From Opitutia bacterium (GTDB taxonomy: Bacteria > Verrucomicrobiota > Verrucomicrobiia > Opitutales > JABJCN01), in the NCBI GenBank assembly GCA_018668635.1, contig JABJCN010000189.1, positions 1 to 52,584 of the forward strand: a stretch of 52,584 bases of DNA, written 5' to 3'. A program made the translations under genes and the position numbers. The notes beneath the pieces are model-generated. The model did not search any database, was not told where the DNA came from, and saw only the letters and a program-made list of their open reading frames with translations. This document shows, piece after piece, positions 42,276 to 51,444 of this stretch (within the stretch, counting starts at the first letter, position 1; each line of letters starts with the position of its first letter).

Positions 42276-43036
42276 TTCTTGAGCTAGACCACATTGTGGC
42301 CGCCTTCTTTATTTTAATGAGGACGGGCGCATTCTTTGTTGGGTTGCCTTTTTTGACGGGGCAGATGGTCCCTATGCAGGTCAGGGCCAGTTTTGCCATA
42401 TGTATCACAATTCTTCTTCTTCCTTTTGTTCCCGTGGAGGTAGATTATGGCTTTGTCTCCCATTTTCTTGGTGCGATCCTAACCGGAGCGAATGAGATAC
42501 TGATTGGCCTTCTGATGGCCTTAACCGTTCGTATGGTCTTTTATGCCTTGGAGGTTGCGGGGCACATCACCTCCATGGAAATCGGTCTTGTGCGAAATGA
42601 AAGCCTGAATCCATTCGGCATCCCTGGCTCAATGATCAGTTCATTATTGTTCTATTTTGCCTTGATTTTGCTTTTTACCAGTGGGCTCCACTACATGATT
42701 CTTACCGCTTTTTCTGAGTCTTTTCAATTGATGCCAATTGGTCGACCTTTATTTCGTATTCATGGCATTGATGAGTTTCTCGCCGAAACCAGTAATATTT
42801 TTGTTGTTGGGATGCTCATTTCTGCACCATTTATCGCGCTTAGTCTGACAATCAATTTAGTCCTCGCCGTACTGGGTAAGGCGGCTCCTAAGATTAATGT
42901 CTTCATGACCAGTTTTGCGGTCCGAATTCTTGCGGGCGTTATTTTATTTTCCTCGTCCATCCTTTTAATTCGGGCTTACATTCATAAATATTTGAATGAT
43001 GCTCCAGGTAATATGCTTCTTTTTCTAAATAACTAG
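42272..43036 (+). CDS. fliR: Flagellar export gate protein FliR
   Basis: A 254-residue membrane protein of the export gate, with motifs such as FILMRTGAFFVGLPFLTGQM, GANEILIGLLMALTVRMVFY and MISAPFIALSLTINLVLAVL (read here as GMLISAPFIALSLTINL, LAVLGKAAPKINVF). FliR caps the FliP pentamer and contacts FlhB. Full length. It overlaps fliQ and precedes flhB by 19 bases; fused fliR-flhB forms exist elsewhere but the genes are separate here. Confidence 0.95.
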   Translation: MILELDHIVAAFFILMRTGAFFVGLPFLTGQMVPMQVRASFAICITILLLPFVPVEVDYGFVSHFLGAILTGANEILIGLLMALTVRMVFYALEVAGHITSMEIGLVRNESLNPFGIPGSMISSLLFYFALILLFTSGLHYMILTAFSESFQLMPIGRPLFRIHGIDEFLAETSNIFVVGMLISAPFIALSLTINLVLAVLGKAAPKINVFMTSFAVRILAGVILFSSSILLIRAYIHKYLNDAPGNMLLFLNN

Positions 43037-43055
43037 ACGATGCTTTTATTTCGCC

Positions 43056-44162
43056 ATGGCTGACGAAGATAAGACAGAAGAACCCACTGGGAAAAAGCGC
43101 CAGGATTCATATTCTGAAGGGCAGTTTGCAAAAGCACCAGAGATTAATACCGCAATGGTTCTTTTTGCCACGGTGATCATACTTGCGGTACTTACACCGC
43201 GTAAGGCGGCAGAGATTTCAGTTTTTACCCGTAATATTCTTGGGCATCTTCATGAGATTGAGGTGAACCCTGAAGGCATTGTACGAACGCTGCTTACTTT
43301 TGGTCAGTTTGTGGTTTCATTCATTCTTCCATTGGTAATCGTATCTTTTATTATGGCACTTCTTGCAGAAGGGTTACAGACTCGGTTCAGGCTTACTCTC
43401 AAGGCATTTGGGGTTAAATTTAACCGGCTAAACCCAATCAATGGAATCAAGCGTATTTTTGGTAAAGATGCCTACGTTGCATTTTTTGTTGATTTGCTGA
43501 AGTTCTCTGCTGTTGCGGCTGTCATCTATCTTTCGGTCCGTGATATTGTTAGTCACCCAATATTTACAACGATGATTCCTCCTCAACAGGTCGGGATGTT
43601 CATCCATCATCTATTTATCCTGATTTTGTTCCGTCTGTTCCTTATGATTAGCTTTATTGCGGTCATAAACTACATGTATCAGAGACACAGTAATCATCAG
43701 AAGATGAAGATGACAAAACAGGAGGTTAAGGAAGAGCAAAAATCCCAAGAGGTTGATTCCCACGTCAAAAGTGCCCAACGTTCTATGGCGATGCGTCTAA
43801 TGCGAAACCAGATGCTGGATGAAGTTCCTACTGCTGACGTTGTCGTTACAAATCCAACTCATTTCGCTGTTGCCCTTAAATATGAACGAGGGAAGGATTC
43901 AGCGCCTGTCGTGATTGCCAAGGGCGCAGGAGCTTTTGCCATGCGAATAAAGGCTTTAGCCGAAGAGCATGATGTGCCGATGGTTGAAAATAAGCCTATT
44001 GCCCGCATGTTACACAAGGTCGGCAATGTTGGAGAATTGATACCCGTTGAGCTCTATCAGGTGATTGCTGAAATCCTTGCCCATGTATACCGGGCACACT
44101 CTTATTATTTTCACCGCCTGAAAGCCAGACGCTTATCCGCAGCAAGTGTATCTTCCGGATAG
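43056..44162 (+). CDS. flhB: Flagellar export switch protein FlhB
   Basis: A 368-residue export-gate protein. The N-terminal cytoplasmic segment is DKTEEPTGKKRQDSYSEGQF. Four membrane helices follow, then the cytoplasmic domain with the autocleavage motif NPTHFAVAL; Asn266 is the predicted cleavage residue. VVENKPIARMLHKVGNVGEL (read here as MVENKPIARMLHKVGNVGEL) is also typical. Cleavage switches export from hook to filament substrates in response to FliK. Full length, no fusion. Confidence 0.96.
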   Translation: MADEDKTEEPTGKKRQDSYSEGQFAKAPEINTAMVLFATVIILAVLTPRKAAEISVFTRNILGHLHEIEVNPEGIVRTLLTFGQFVVSFILPLVIVSFIMALLAEGLQTRFRLTLKAFGVKFNRLNPINGIKRIFGKDAYVAFFVDLLKFSAVAAVIYLSVRDIVSHPIFTTMIPPQQVGMFIHHLFILILFRLFLMISFIAVINYMYQRHSNHQKMKMTKQEVKEEQKSQEVDSHVKSAQRSMAMRLMRNQMLDEVPTADVVVTNPTHFAVALKYERGKDSAPVVIAKGAGAFAMRIKALAEEHDVPMVENKPIARMLHKVGNVGELIPVELYQVIAEILAHVYRAHSYYFHRLKARRLSAASVSSG

Positions 44163-44210
44163 GCATGGGACTTGCTTTGGGTGGTTCGTCAATCGATTTT
44201 AAGAAGATAG

Positions 44211-46436
44211 ATGGATAAATTTTCCCTTCCAGGCCTAAGGGGCCCGTGGCAGGCCCTTGCAAAGAACACGGACCTCGTGTTCGTCATAGCGGTATTTTTT
44301 GCCGTTATCCTGCTTGTTCTACCAATACCTCCATTGGTATTGGATCTTTTTCTTGCTATCAGTATCGGCATATCGTTGTTGGTGCTTTTAGTAGTTATTT
44401 ACGTTAAGGATCCTACTGAATTTTCTGTATTTCCAACCGTACTTCTTGTTGTTACCCTTTTCAGACTTGGTCTCAATGTGGCTTCCACCCGATTGATTCT
44501 TCTTAATGGCCATATTGGAACAGATGCTGCAGGTAACGTAATTGAAGCCTTCGGAGAATTTGTTGTTCGGGGGAACTATGTGGTTGGGGCAGTAATTTTC
44601 CTAATCCTTGTCCTTATCAATTTTGTAGTAATTACGAAGGGGTCCGGACGTATCGCAGAGGTCGCTGCACGATTCACGCTGGACGCAATGCCAGGGAAAC
44701 AGATGTCCATTGATGCCGAGCTCAACGCTGGTATCATTACTGAGCACGATGCCCTTTCCCGCAGGGCGAAGATTCAGGAACAGGCTGATTTCTATGGGGC
44801 AATGGACGGCGCCAGCAAATTTGTTCGAGGGGATGCAATTGCAGGTATTTTCATAACCATAATTAATGTTATCGGCGGCATACTTATTGGGGTCTTCATG
44901 CAAGGCCTGCCTATCTCGGAATGCCTTAAGCTCTACACCTTGCTATCTGTCGGTGATGGCTTGGTGACCCAGATTCCTGCAATCATTGTTTCTGTAGCCG
45001 CGGGTCTCTTGGTTACACGTGCTTCAGCAGACACTGATCTTGGTTCCTATCTCGGCCGTCAGTTGACTTTTTACCGTCGGCCAATTATGATTGCCGGCTG
45101 TTTCCTGATCTTTTTTGGTCTTGTGGGTGGCTTGCCTCGGGGACCATTCATGTTTCTCGGTCTATCCTGCGTTCTCATAGCATTTGTTATGAAAAAGAAA
45201 GGTATTGGAGACAAAGATTCTCGTGTTGCCGGCCAGAAGCAACTCTCAGGAACCCAAGCGGGCCAGTCTCAGGTTCCTGGTCTTCCGGGCGGAGAGGATC
45301 AAAGTGCGCCTGTGGCAGGTACAACTCCACAGACTGCTCAGGAAAAGATTGAAAAGGCTATATATGTGGAAACTTTTGCCATTGAAATCGGATACGGATT
45401 GCTGCCTCTGGCTGATAGAAAGCAAGGGGGCGACCTTCTTGATCGAATTACAGGATCACGTACCAATTTTGCCAAGGAAATGGGGATGGTTGTTCCGACT
45501 ATTGCTGTCCGGGATAACATCGAATTGGAATCCAATACCTATCGTTTTCTGCTAAGAAATCGTGAAGTTGCCCGTGGCACACTACAGCCCAACCAGTTTC
45601 TTGCCATGAATGTTATGGGTAGTTCGGCCAGTTTATCCGGTACACCAACAGTAGAGCCTGTTTATGGAATTGAGGCGGTATGGATACTTGAAGGAGAGAA
45701 AAGGAAGGCTGAGATAAACGGCTTCACCGTGGTAGATGCTCCCTCTGTGCTTGTCACCCATTTGGCGGATGTTCTGAAAGAAATCTCACATCTTATACTT
45801 GATCGTGAAGGGACCCAGAAACTGATCGACATGGTTAAGGACAAGCACCCAACTCTTATCAGTGAATTGCTTCCAGATTTGGCAAGTGTTGGACTTATTC
45901 AGCGGGTCCTTCAAAACCTTCTCAAGGAAAAGATACCAGTAAAGAACCTTCCCCTCACTCTTGAGTCAATTGCAGACTATGCATCCCTTACCAAAAATCC
46001 AGATGAACTGGCTGAGCAGGTTCGCCAAAAAATTGGAATGTACTTTATTCCTGAATATGAATCAGAGCAGGATACGATCCAGTGCCTGACTCTTGATCCT
46101 TCACTTGAAAATACTCTTATTTCTAGAATCAAGCGCACACAACAGGATGTAGGGCTCATGATGGACCCCACCATTACTGAGGCATTGCTCAATGATATGA
46201 CTCCCAAGATCAATCGCATGATTGAATCTGCCCTTACACCAATTGTTATAACCACTGTTGAGCTACGCCTTGCACTGCGAAGGTTTTTCGAGCCTTCATT
46301 CCCTAGACTTGTAGTTTTATCCTATCAGGAAATGCCCAACAGAATGCAGATTAGGCCATTTGATGTTATCAACATCTCACCGGAACATCTTGCGCCTCTT
46401 TCTCAGGAGGACGCACAAACTACATCTTCCATATAG
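44211..46436 (+). CDS. flhA: Flagellar export gate protein FlhA
   Basis: A 741-residue protein: eight membrane helices in residues ~1-330, with the family motifs PTEFSVFPTVLLVVTLFRLG, NVASTRLILLNGH and ARFTLDAMPGKQMSIDAELN (the proton-using cytoplasmic loop region). A ~40-residue Gly/Gln-rich linker and a large cytoplasmic domain (~375-741) that docks chaperone-substrate complexes follow. It is a little longer than the usual 690-700 residues because of the linker. It ends 26 bases before flhF. Confidence 0.96.
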   Translation: MDKFSLPGLRGPWQALAKNTDLVFVIAVFFAVILLVLPIPPLVLDLFLAISIGISLLVLLVVIYVKDPTEFSVFPTVLLVVTLFRLGLNVASTRLILLNGHIGTDAAGNVIEAFGEFVVRGNYVVGAVIFLILVLINFVVITKGSGRIAEVAARFTLDAMPGKQMSIDAELNAGIITEHDALSRRAKIQEQADFYGAMDGASKFVRGDAIAGIFITIINVIGGILIGVFMQGLPISECLKLYTLLSVGDGLVTQIPAIIVSVAAGLLVTRASADTDLGSYLGRQLTFYRRPIMIAGCFLIFFGLVGGLPRGPFMFLGLSCVLIAFVMKKKGIGDKDSRVAGQKQLSGTQAGQSQVPGLPGGEDQSAPVAGTTPQTAQEKIEKAIYVETFAIEIGYGLLPLADRKQGGDLLDRITGSRTNFAKEMGMVVPTIAVRDNIELESNTYRFLLRNREVARGTLQPNQFLAMNVMGSSASLSGTPTVEPVYGIEAVWILEGEKRKAEINGFTVVDAPSVLVTHLADVLKEISHLILDREGTQKLIDMVKDKHPTLISELLPDLASVGLIQRVLQNLLKEKIPVKNLPLTLESIADYASLTKNPDELAEQVRQKIGMYFIPEYESEQDTIQCLTLDPSLENTLISRIKRTQQDVGLMMDPTITEALLNDMTPKINRMIESALTPIVITTVELRLALRRFFEPSFPRLVVLSYQEMPNRMQIRPFDVINISPEHLAPLSQEDAQTTSSI

Positions 46437-46462
46437 ACTATAATTTTCCGGAATAATTTACC

Positions 46463-47653
46463 ATGTCGAGTACACTTGAGGAAAAAAACACCTTACGCCC
46501 TGATGCCGGGAGAGATCCTGGTGAGAAGCACTACCGGATTCTTGTCAAGTCTCCTGAGGAGGCATTAAAAGTTATTCGGAAAAAATTTGGAGACAAGGCC
46601 AAGGTCCTTTCTGTTAAACAAGTTGAAGGTGAGGGGTTGGCAAAGTTTCTTTCCTCACCAAAGCTTGAAATCATTCTTACTGTTGCGAATGGAGATCCTA
46701 CGATTAAAGAAACCTTGGAGACAGCATCCAGGGAAGGAGTGAGTGTTGAGGAGCATCAGGAACCTGTTCCTCCAGTGGAAGACAGTTCCTCGAAAACTGA
46801 AGAAAAGCAAAAAACTACCTCCCCATCTCGATTGGATGTCACTATTGGTAATAATACTGGGAATTCAATTAGTTCTATTAACCCACCCGTTGATGACAGT
46901 TCTGTGTATGGATTGCTGAACCGCGCTGGCTTTGATGATGGACTTTTAGCTGCCCTTCAGGATTCGCCCGAAATGGAGGGACTTGAAGCGTTACCCACAT
47001 CCCATGCCTTGGCGGAAGTTTCTCATTGGCTAAAAAAACGTTTTGATGGGATCAAGTCACGCCCAACTTCCAACCGGATTGCTTTTATGGGGACCCCTGG
47101 CACCGGGAAAACAACAGCCCTTTGCAAAATCCTTGCGCATAGTGCTTTTTTCGAGAACCACACTACGCACGTTTTTAAACTAGATCAGGCAATTCCTAAT
47201 CCCGACGATGCACTGCGGATTTTTTGTGAATCCCTTGGTATCCATCTTTACCGTGACAGAGCGGTGCTCCCAAATCTTCCTTCTGGAGAATTTCTCTACG
47301 TTGATACTCCAGGCATCCCGTTAAATGATAAACCGGGCTGGACAGGGTTGGGGCACGAACTGGATCAATTGGGAGTCTCAACTCGTGCTCTTGTCCTCAA
47401 TGCCACCTATGATGTCCAGATTCTTAAATCCACACTGGAAGCAGCTGTTTCCTGCCGCCCTTCCCACTTGATCTTCACTCATTTGGATGAATTGCAGAAT
47501 AGTGCAAAACTTTGGCCTTTTGTTTTCAATAAGGAAGTTTCAACAATAATGTTCTGTCATGGGCAGAATATTACCAGCGACTACACGCGGGATAACATCT
47601 GTAATTACCTGCTTGCCAGTTCCTTTCCCAGGCAGGTTCTTGTTCCTTCTTAA
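46463..47653 (+). CDS. flhF: FlhF-like SRP-family GTPase, divergent
   Basis: A 396-residue protein. The N-terminal segment YRILVKSPEEALKVIRKKFG (with KAKVLSVKQVEG) is typical FlhF, then a linker and N- and G-domains. G1 reads GTPGTGKTTAL (210-220), where FlhF usually has GPTGVGKTT; G3 is VDTPG (Asp281) instead of DTAG; G4 is THLDE (339-343) instead of TKLDE. The usual G2 DTYR element is not recognisable. FlhF sets flagellar number and position, usually with FlhG. The altered motifs make GTP binding uncertain, so it may be a degenerate member. Confidence 0.82.
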   Translation: MSSTLEEKNTLRPDAGRDPGEKHYRILVKSPEEALKVIRKKFGDKAKVLSVKQVEGEGLAKFLSSPKLEIILTVANGDPTIKETLETASREGVSVEEHQEPVPPVEDSSSKTEEKQKTTSPSRLDVTIGNNTGNSISSINPPVDDSSVYGLLNRAGFDDGLLAALQDSPEMEGLEALPTSHALAEVSHWLKKRFDGIKSRPTSNRIAFMGTPGTGKTTALCKILAHSAFFENHTTHVFKLDQAIPNPDDALRIFCESLGIHLYRDRAVLPNLPSGEFLYVDTPGIPLNDKPGWTGLGHELDQLGVSTRALVLNATYDVQILKSTLEAAVSCRPSHLIFTHLDELQNSAKLWPFVFNKEVSTIMFCHGQNITSDYTRDNICNYLLASSFPRQVLVPS

Positions 47654-47682
47654 TTTATAATTTTTATTGTCACCTGTAATCT

Positions 47683-47973
47683 ATGAAAGACGAGGATTTT
47701 ACCTTCAAGCTTGGCGCATTGCTTGGTTTTTCACTTTCTTTTTTTCCTGGGCTTCTTGCGGGAATGAATATTGCCCCTCTTGCGTGGAGATCCCTTGTTT
47801 TCTGCATAGTATTTTCACTAATTGGGAAATTTGGTGCTCGAATCCTTCTTCGAATGCATGTTGTTGCATCATCGACCACGATCGAGGAACTCCGTGAAGT
47901 CCCACAAATTGACAGTGCAGTTGAAACCCAAAGAAATTCTCCAACACCCAACGATGGAGTTGCCACGACATAG
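47683..47973 (+). CDS. Small two-helix membrane protein, unknown function, in the flhG position
   Basis: A 96-residue protein with two likely membrane helices (LGALLGFSLSFFPGLLAGM, ~10-28, and LVFCIVFSLIGKFGARILL, ~38-56) and a hydrophilic, partly acidic tail (~60-96). It occupies the place between flhF and fliA where flhG (MinD-like) is usually encoded; no MinD-like gene is present. A two-helix structure and the flhF-fliA context suggest a membrane partner of FlhF or the export gate; this is inference. Confidence 0.65.
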   Translation: MKDEDFTFKLGALLGFSLSFFPGLLAGMNIAPLAWRSLVFCIVFSLIGKFGARILLRMHVVASSTTIEELREVPQIDSAVETQRNSPTPNDGVATT

Positions 47974-47994
47974 ATCTTTTCTACCTTAATTCTG

Positions 47995-48795
47995 ATGCCC
48001 TCGACCCTTACAGAAAATAGCTCTGTTTCCCCAGTGTCATCTGCTTCTGGGAAAAATCACAAAGCTGTTGCCTATCAAAAGGATATGACTGAACTGGTGG
48101 AGCAGTACCTTCCGCTAGTTAAATCACATGTATCAAAAATCCGGCCGTTTTTTCCTGAAACCACCACCACTGAGGAGTTGTACAGCCTGGGATTAAAAGG
48201 GTTAATCACTGCCATCAATCAGTTTCAACCTGATAAAAATGCCACACTTGGCAGTTATGCATCCCTTCGTATCCGCGGGACTATGCTTGACGAACTTCGT
48301 CGCCTAGATCCCATGTCCCGGGGGGCCAGAACCAAAGCTAAAAAACTCAGCCGCACGATCGAAACCCTTGAGGGGCGTCTGGCCCGTCCACCGGAAGAAG
48401 AAGAGGTTCGTAAGGAACTGGGGCTTTCTTCTGCTGAATATTCGCGTCTTCTTGAAGAAGTTCAACCGATTATCATTTTCTCACTCGACAGTGCCGGGGT
48501 ATCTAGCAATGAAGGAGATGCAGTTACTGGACTTGAAGAAATAGTATCAGATGCCACTGAACAAAATTCCAGAGATATTTGTGAAAACCATGAATTAATC
48601 GATCTGCTAAGAGAAAGAATCACACAATTACCAGAGGACTCCAGAAAGATTTTGACCATGTATTATTACGAAGATATGCGGTTAAAAGAGATTGCCAAGG
48701 TCTTCAATCGTTCGGAGGGTCGTATATCTCAGATATTGACTCACACCGTCCTTACATTACAAACCTACTTCCAATCGATTTCCATCAAACCGTAA
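47995..48795 (+). CDS. fliA: RNA polymerase sigma-28 factor FliA
   Basis: A 266-residue sigma factor for late flagellar genes. Region 2 contains SLGLKGLITAINQF and the -10 recognition segment LGSYASLRIRGTMLDELRRL, followed by DPMSRGAR; region 3 reads RLARPPEEEEVRKELGLS; and region 4 LPEDSRKILTMYYYEDMRLK with RSEGRISQILTHTVLTLQ. The DPMSRGARTKAKK segment resembles the WhiG/FliA group. The N-terminal 25 residues are Ser-rich and extra. Late flagellar targets are not in the window apart from possibly the flagellin-like gene; no clear sigma-28 box was found there. Confidence 0.93.
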   Translation: MPSTLTENSSVSPVSSASGKNHKAVAYQKDMTELVEQYLPLVKSHVSKIRPFFPETTTTEELYSLGLKGLITAINQFQPDKNATLGSYASLRIRGTMLDELRRLDPMSRGARTKAKKLSRTIETLEGRLARPPEEEEVRKELGLSSAEYSRLLEEVQPIIIFSLDSAGVSSNEGDAVTGLEEIVSDATEQNSRDICENHELIDLLRERITQLPEDSRKILTMYYYEDMRLKEIAKVFNRSEGRISQILTHTVLTLQTYFQSISIKP

Positions 48796-48808
48796 ATTTG
48801 GGTTAAAT

Positions 48809-49678
48809 ATGGCAGCAATTTTATTATTAGGCGGTACCGCAATAGCACTCGGAGCAACGCTGGGTGGCTTCATGATGGGGGGAGGTAAACCCATGCAACT
48901 GGTTCATCCTGGTGAAATTGTAATTATTGTGGGTATCGCCACGTCAATTGTACTGATCTCAAGTCCGTTTGCTGTTCTCACTCGGTTAATAAAGGATTTA
49001 CTCATTGCAGTTAAGGGCGTGGACACCTCAAAGGAAAGGTATACCAGCCTGCTCAAACTTCTGTATGAGATTCTTCAGATTGGTCGTAGAAAAGGTTACA
49101 TCGCGATGGACGAGCACATTGGCGATCCTGAGAAAAGCCCCATATTTAGCAAGTATCCCTCCTTTATCAATGATCCTGAAGCGGTCGAGTTTCTTTGCTC
49201 TGCTCTTCGTCCTCTGGTCGATGGAAAGATCAAACCAGATCAAATTGACGCCATACTCCAGACCGAGTTGAAAACAAAGGCGATCGAGTCGGGGCATTCT
49301 GCAACAACCATGATGTATCTAATGGACTCGATGCCTGGAGTCGGTATCGTGGCAGCGCTTATGGGTATTATCAATACCATGTCAGACCTTTCAGACCCGA
49401 CTGTCATCGCAAAGAAAATATCAGCTGCACTTAGTGGTACGTTTCTTGGAATCTTTTCTGCCTATGCGCTTTTCGGACCACTTGGAGTTTTGATCAAGCA
49501 CAACAACACATCTGCTGCGCTTGGACTTGAGATTATCCGTGTTTCCATCGCCAGTTTTGCCAAGGGTCTTGCGCCCGCCATGGCGGTTGATGTATCACGC
49601 CGTGCATTACCCTCTCAGGTTCAACCGACGAGCGATGAACTAGAGGAACTTATCAAGGGAATCAAGCAGGCAAACTAA
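48809..49678 (+). CDS. motA: Flagellar motor stator protein MotA
   Basis: A 289-residue stator subunit with four membrane helices. The family features are GGFMMGGGKPMQLVHPGEIV, DSMPGVGIVAALMGIINTMS (with the conserved Pro-Gly) and SGTFLGIFSAYALFGPLGVL. A large cytoplasmic loop (~65-165) carries the charged residues that contact FliG, including RRKGYIAMDEHI. MotA5MotB2 conducts the driving ions. Residues setting H+ or Na+ choice cannot be read confidently by eye. motB follows after 35 bases. Confidence 0.95.
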   Translation: MAAILLLGGTAIALGATLGGFMMGGGKPMQLVHPGEIVIIVGIATSIVLISSPFAVLTRLIKDLLIAVKGVDTSKERYTSLLKLLYEILQIGRRKGYIAMDEHIGDPEKSPIFSKYPSFINDPEAVEFLCSALRPLVDGKIKPDQIDAILQTELKTKAIESGHSATTMMYLMDSMPGVGIVAALMGIINTMSDLSDPTVIAKKISAALSGTFLGIFSAYALFGPLGVLIKHNNTSAALGLEIIRVSIASFAKGLAPAMAVDVSRRALPSQVQPTSDELEELIKGIKQAN

Positions 49679-49713
49679 TTCACTTAGGTTGTCGTTTTAC
49701 CCCGAATCTCATT

Positions 49714-50481
49714 ATGAACCGCATTAGAAAAATAAGGTTTTTCGCTGGTGCATGGAAGGTTGCTTATGGTGATTTCGTTACTGGTATGATGGCACTCTTC
49801 CTTGTTCTCTGGATTACCACCATGAGAACGGATGAGGTTTTTGCTACAACACGTTACTTCAAGGACTCTTATCTGTTTGGCTATACTCCCAGCGATCCCA
49901 TTAAGCAACCGGAGAGTCGTATCGGAAGCATTGTCAACCAGATCATCGGTTATGAGGAAAGTGTACTGCCCAATGAAGAGCAACCTCGTGATACCATCCA
50001 GTACAGGGTGTTGGAGCAGATGGCTATGGAATTCTACAAACTACTGAATCTGGAGGAACCTGACCCCAATGAGCGTGTAAAGATAAAGATTGAGCAGGAC
50101 AGTCTGCGGATAACACTCTTCGATAATGATAGATACCCTATTTTTACCGGCCAGAATGGAGATTTTACTGATTGGGGCAGTACTGTCATGAAGAATATGG
50201 CTTGGCTTCTTGATCGACATGATATGCGTGTGCGTATTGACGCGCACACCTTCAAAAATTCTAAGCAGGATGCTTTTATTGCGACTAGTTCGCAGACCGA
50301 TAATACCCGCAAAGAACTTCTTAAGTACGGTCTTACTCCTACAAAAATTGAACAGTTATCGAGTTTTGGCGATGCTCTTCCAAGTGATGTGTCCGAACCT
50401 GATGGGCGAAAAAACCAGAGGTTGGAAATTAGCATAGTTTTCGATAAGGATACCCAATTGCGTACTGATCTATTGGATTAA
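49714..50481 (+). CDS. motB: Flagellar motor stator protein MotB
   Basis: A 255-residue protein. Its single membrane helix begins with WKVAYGDFVTGMMALFLVLW; Asp20 is the ion-carrying residue (Asp32 in E. coli). Gly replaces the usual Ala before Asp (AYGDF rather than AYADF). The rest is the periplasmic OmpA-like peptidoglycan-binding domain (VRIDAHTF, then YGLTPTKIEQLSSFGDAL and GRKNQRLEISIVF), where NQRLEI corresponds to the NRRVEI motif. A usual length and place next to motA. Confidence 0.95.
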   Translation: MNRIRKIRFFAGAWKVAYGDFVTGMMALFLVLWITTMRTDEVFATTRYFKDSYLFGYTPSDPIKQPESRIGSIVNQIIGYEESVLPNEEQPRDTIQYRVLEQMAMEFYKLLNLEEPDPNERVKIKIEQDSLRITLFDNDRYPIFTGQNGDFTDWGSTVMKNMAWLLDRHDMRVRIDAHTFKNSKQDAFIATSSQTDNTRKELLKYGLTPTKIEQLSSFGDALPSDVSEPDGRKNQRLEISIVFDKDTQLRTDLLD

Positions 50482-50483
50482 CC

Positions 50484-50918
50484 ATGGAAAGCTTTCTTAA
50501 AGATACCCCGCTGGAATCAACCGAAAACAAGAAGGTTTTCCGTTCTTTCATTGAACCTAAGGAGATTCCTGCAGCAGATTCAAATTCAGCTACTGAGGAT
50601 GAAAAATCAGATTCCATTCCTGATTCCTCCGCAGAAGAGGTTAAGGAATCTGCTCCGCCTACAGAATCGCCAGACGACCCAATTGCTGAAACTGCTGCTG
50701 AAGAGGTTCCCCAGGGTGATGATTTAAACGCACCAGAACCAACTGCCACCTCTGATGACGCTGACCCCGTGCCTGTTGCTGAAGACCCTGTAAGCGAGAT
50801 TGTTTTCGAACAGGTAGAGGGTCCAAAGGTTGAAGTCATCTCCGAGAATGGTGATGTGACCAAGATTATTGTGCATCTTGCCCCGGACAAAATTCTGGAG
50901 CTTAAGTGTGAATACTGA
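50484..50918 (+). CDS. Acidic low-complexity protein, unknown function
   Basis: A 144-residue protein starting two bases after motB. Residues ~30-105 are disordered and dominated by Asp, Glu, Ala, Pro and Ser. The C-terminal ~40 residues form an ordered-looking beta segment (GPKVEVISENGDVTKIIVHL, then APDKILELKCEY). No signal peptide or membrane helix. Close coupling to motB suggests a stator or export-linked role, or a cytoplasmic acidic tether; that is inference. A 228-residue antisense frame over it is a shadow. Confidence 0.62.
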   Translation: MESFLKDTPLESTENKKVFRSFIEPKEIPAADSNSATEDEKSDSIPDSSAEEVKESAPPTESPDDPIAETAAEEVPQGDDLNAPEPTATSDDADPVPVAEDPVSEIVFEQVEGPKVEVISENGDVTKIIVHLAPDKILELKCEY

Positions 50919-50925
50919 TACGCCT

Positions 50926-51444
50926 TTATTCCTTGTCGCCCTTCAGTAACTGGATGATTTTCAATCCATCGCTTTCTCCTTTCACCATTGCGGGTGCGGG
51001 AAGAATGAAATTCCTTGGTGTCATGGATACAATCAGTATGCGACAATTCGCATAAAAAAAGATCGCAGCTAAAAACTGTGCCTCCATGGACTGTCCACGG
51101 ACAAATAGGATCCACAGATTTGTTAGTATTAAAACCAGGGAGACTAAAGGTCCTCCCAATGCAATGGCAATTAGCCTTCCTTGGGATAATTTGTTTGATT
51201 CAAATTCGCAGTATCCCCAGAAGCTCGTTGTTGGACCAATATACAAGTTGAGATTCCCCAGCTTTATCAAAGGTTTATTTCCGTAATTTCCAAAACGGAT
51301 ACTAATCTTGGATCCTTTTGCGAGAAAGAGTCCAGCAATTGCATGTCCGACTTCGTGTAGGAATCCACTTATAGGGTAAACTACCTTCAGCAATAAGTTG
51401 AAGATGATAAAGCAGACGAGAAAATGCACCGCGGTGATTTCCAT
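50926..51444 (-). CDS. Membrane protein with HEVGH motif (M50-like)
   Basis: A 172-residue membrane protein. After an N-terminal helix (VHFLVCFIIFNLLLKVVYP) the sequence SGFLHEVGHAIAGLFLAKGS carries HExxH, the zinc-binding centre of M50-type proteases (site-2 protease/SpoIVFB). Further helices are ALGGPLVSLVLILTNLWILF and FLAAIFFYANCRILIVSMTP (with an NC-type turn rather than the usual NLLP..DGG, so the third zinc ligand is unclear). It may be an active or degenerate protease. It lies on the opposite strand between the motB unit and flgF. No substrate is suggested by the context. Confidence 0.7.
   Translation of the reverse strand: MEITAVHFLVCFIIFNLLLKVVYPISGFLHEVGHAIAGLFLAKGSKISIRFGNYGNKPLIKLGNLNLYIGPTTSFWGYCEFESNKLSQGRLIAIALGGPLVSLVLILTNLWILFVRGQSMEAQFLAAIFFYANCRILIVSMTPRNFILPAPAMVKGESDGLKIIQLLKGDKE

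Noticed and set aside
50429-51115. A 228-residue minus-strand reading frame over the acidic gene after motB
   Set aside because: Ser/Gly-rich mirror of the acidic low-complexity region and overlaps the HEVGH gene in another frame.
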